A DNA stretch of 64,000 bases from Aquimarina aggregata (lineage in GTDB: Bacteria > Bacteroidota > Bacteroidia > Flavobacteriales > Flavobacteriaceae), in assembly GCF_001632745.1 (NCBI RefSeq), contig NZ_LQRT01000024.1, positions 310,001-374,000 on the forward strand, written 5' to 3'. Below, in pieces: positions 63,466 to 64,000 of the stretch. Made by a program: the position numbers and the translations under genes. The notes under the pieces were generated by a model. The model saw only the letters and a list, made by a program, of their open reading frames with translations, searched no databases and was not told where the DNA came from. The first letter of the stretch is position 1, and each line of letters starts with the position of its first letter.

Positions 63466-64000
63466 ATGGCAAAGCAAGAAGATACATTTAAAAAAGTTAT
63501 CGCCCACGCAAAGGAGTATGGGTATATATTTGGTTCTAGTGAGATTTATGATGGTTTAAGTGCCGTATATGATTATGGTCAAAATGGAGTAGAACTTAAA
63601 AAGAACATACGAGAATACTGGTGGAAAAGTATGGTGAACATGCATCAAAATATTGTTGGTCTAGACGCAGCTATATTTATGCACCCAACCACTTGGAAAG
63701 CCTCGGGACACGTAGATGCGTTTAGTGATCCTCTTATCGATAACAAGGATTCTAAAAAAAGATATAGAGCAGATGTACTTATCGAGGATTATGCAGAGAA
63801 ACTGTATCAAAAAGCTCAAAAAGAAATAACCAAAGCTAGAAAACGATTTGGAGATGATTTTGATGAGGAGCAGTTTGTATCTACTAATCCCAGAGTTGTA
63901 AAATATCTATCTGAAAAAGAAAAAGTAATAAAACGCATGTCTGCCTCTTTAGATAATGATGACTTAGCAGATGTAAAAGCGTTAATAGAAGAATTAGGAA
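63466..64000 (+). CDS. glyQS: Glycyl-tRNA synthetase (single-chain alpha2 type), 5' part
   Basis: The first 178 codons of a gene that continues past the right edge. The start [19 protein letters not shown] and the block [20 protein letters not shown], with [13 protein letters not shown] and the [14 protein letters not shown] motif, identify the eukaryote-like dimeric glycyl-tRNA synthetase used by Bacteroidota in place of the alpha-beta form. The ATG at 63466 is preceded by an A-rich stretch and two leader hairpins. Catalytic motifs 2 and 3 lie outside the window. Confidence 0.95.
   Translation, partial: MAKQEDTFKKVIAHAKEYGYIFGSSEIYDGLSAVYDYGQNGVELKKNIREYWWKSMVNMHQNIVGLDAAIFMHPTTWKASGHVDAFSDPLIDNKDSKKRYRADVLIEDYAEKLYQKAQKEITKARKRFGDDFDEEQFVSTNPRVVKYLSEKEKVIKRMSASLDNDDLADVKALIEELG

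Noticed and set aside
1..64000. CRISPR arrays, insertion sequences, tRNA or rRNA genes
   Set aside because: Intergenic regions were read for regular spaced repeats, terminal inverted repeats with transposase frames and cloverleaf or rRNA motifs; none was found.

Overview
The window is a low-GC chromosome segment of a member of the Bacteroidota, most likely a marine-type Flavobacteriaceae. The evidence is: TonB receptors with N-terminal carboxypeptidase-regulatory domains carrying the DFDG signature, TAnnTTTG-type -7 elements with no Shine-Dalgarno sequences, a truncated-zinc-finger DksA relative, DUF4097 and DUF3108 proteins, and a single-chain glycyl-tRNA synthetase. No genus can be fixed from the sequence alone.

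Region 1 (1-20697, all minus strand) is an almost complete extracellular contractile injection system (eCIS, Afp/PVC/MAC/AlgoCIS type). In transcription order it encodes an AAA+ ATPase, a DUF4255 cap protein, an unrecognised 346-residue protein, one sheath, two tube proteins, a DUF5908 miniprotein, a LysM tube-baseplate adaptor, a VgrG-like spike, a PAAR tip, a gp25-like wedge, two very large baseplate-wedge proteins flanking a fibre-like protein, and a giant repeat-built tape-measure protein cut by the left edge. No toxin or cargo gene is visible; if one exists it is probably to the left of the window. Points of interest are the tandem ~220-residue repeats of the tape measure, three YegP/DUF1508-like repeats in a wedge protein, a charged low-complexity insert in the sheath, and the unknown 346-residue protein.

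Region 2 (21072-41346) is ordinary flavobacterial chromosome: a Cof-type HAD phosphatase, a YjbQ protein, a small membrane protein, two TonB receptors with nearly identical signal-peptide DNA, an operon DUF3108-kynA-M23 peptidase-pgi, a homogentisate pathway pair (hmgA, hppD), and uvrC followed by a patatin/Omp85 fusion. A candidate small RNA lies between the DUF3108 gene and hppD.

Region 3 (41527-51882) holds a plus-strand operon (RimB-like protease, rimK, AstE-like deacylase, 5-formyl-THF cyclo-ligase), a stand-alone response regulator, lspA, an ECF sigma/anti-sigma operon with two DUF4097 proteins, a tandem pair of alpha-carbonic anhydrase lipoproteins, and a Crp/Fnr regulator.

Region 4 (51963-64000) carries ileS with a DksA-like gene, a third TonB receptor, a MarR regulator, an omega-amidase-type nitrilase, an Ig-like lipoprotein, a ComF-type phosphoribosyltransferase, a coiled-coil membrane protein, and the start of glyQS. 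The isoleucyl-tRNA synthetase has a GIHH sequence where HIGH is expected together with KMSKR, the signature reported for mupirocin-hyper-resistant type 2 enzymes.

No rRNA, tRNA, CRISPR array, transposase or prophage head gene was seen. Domain calls come from reading the translated sequence, not from database searches.
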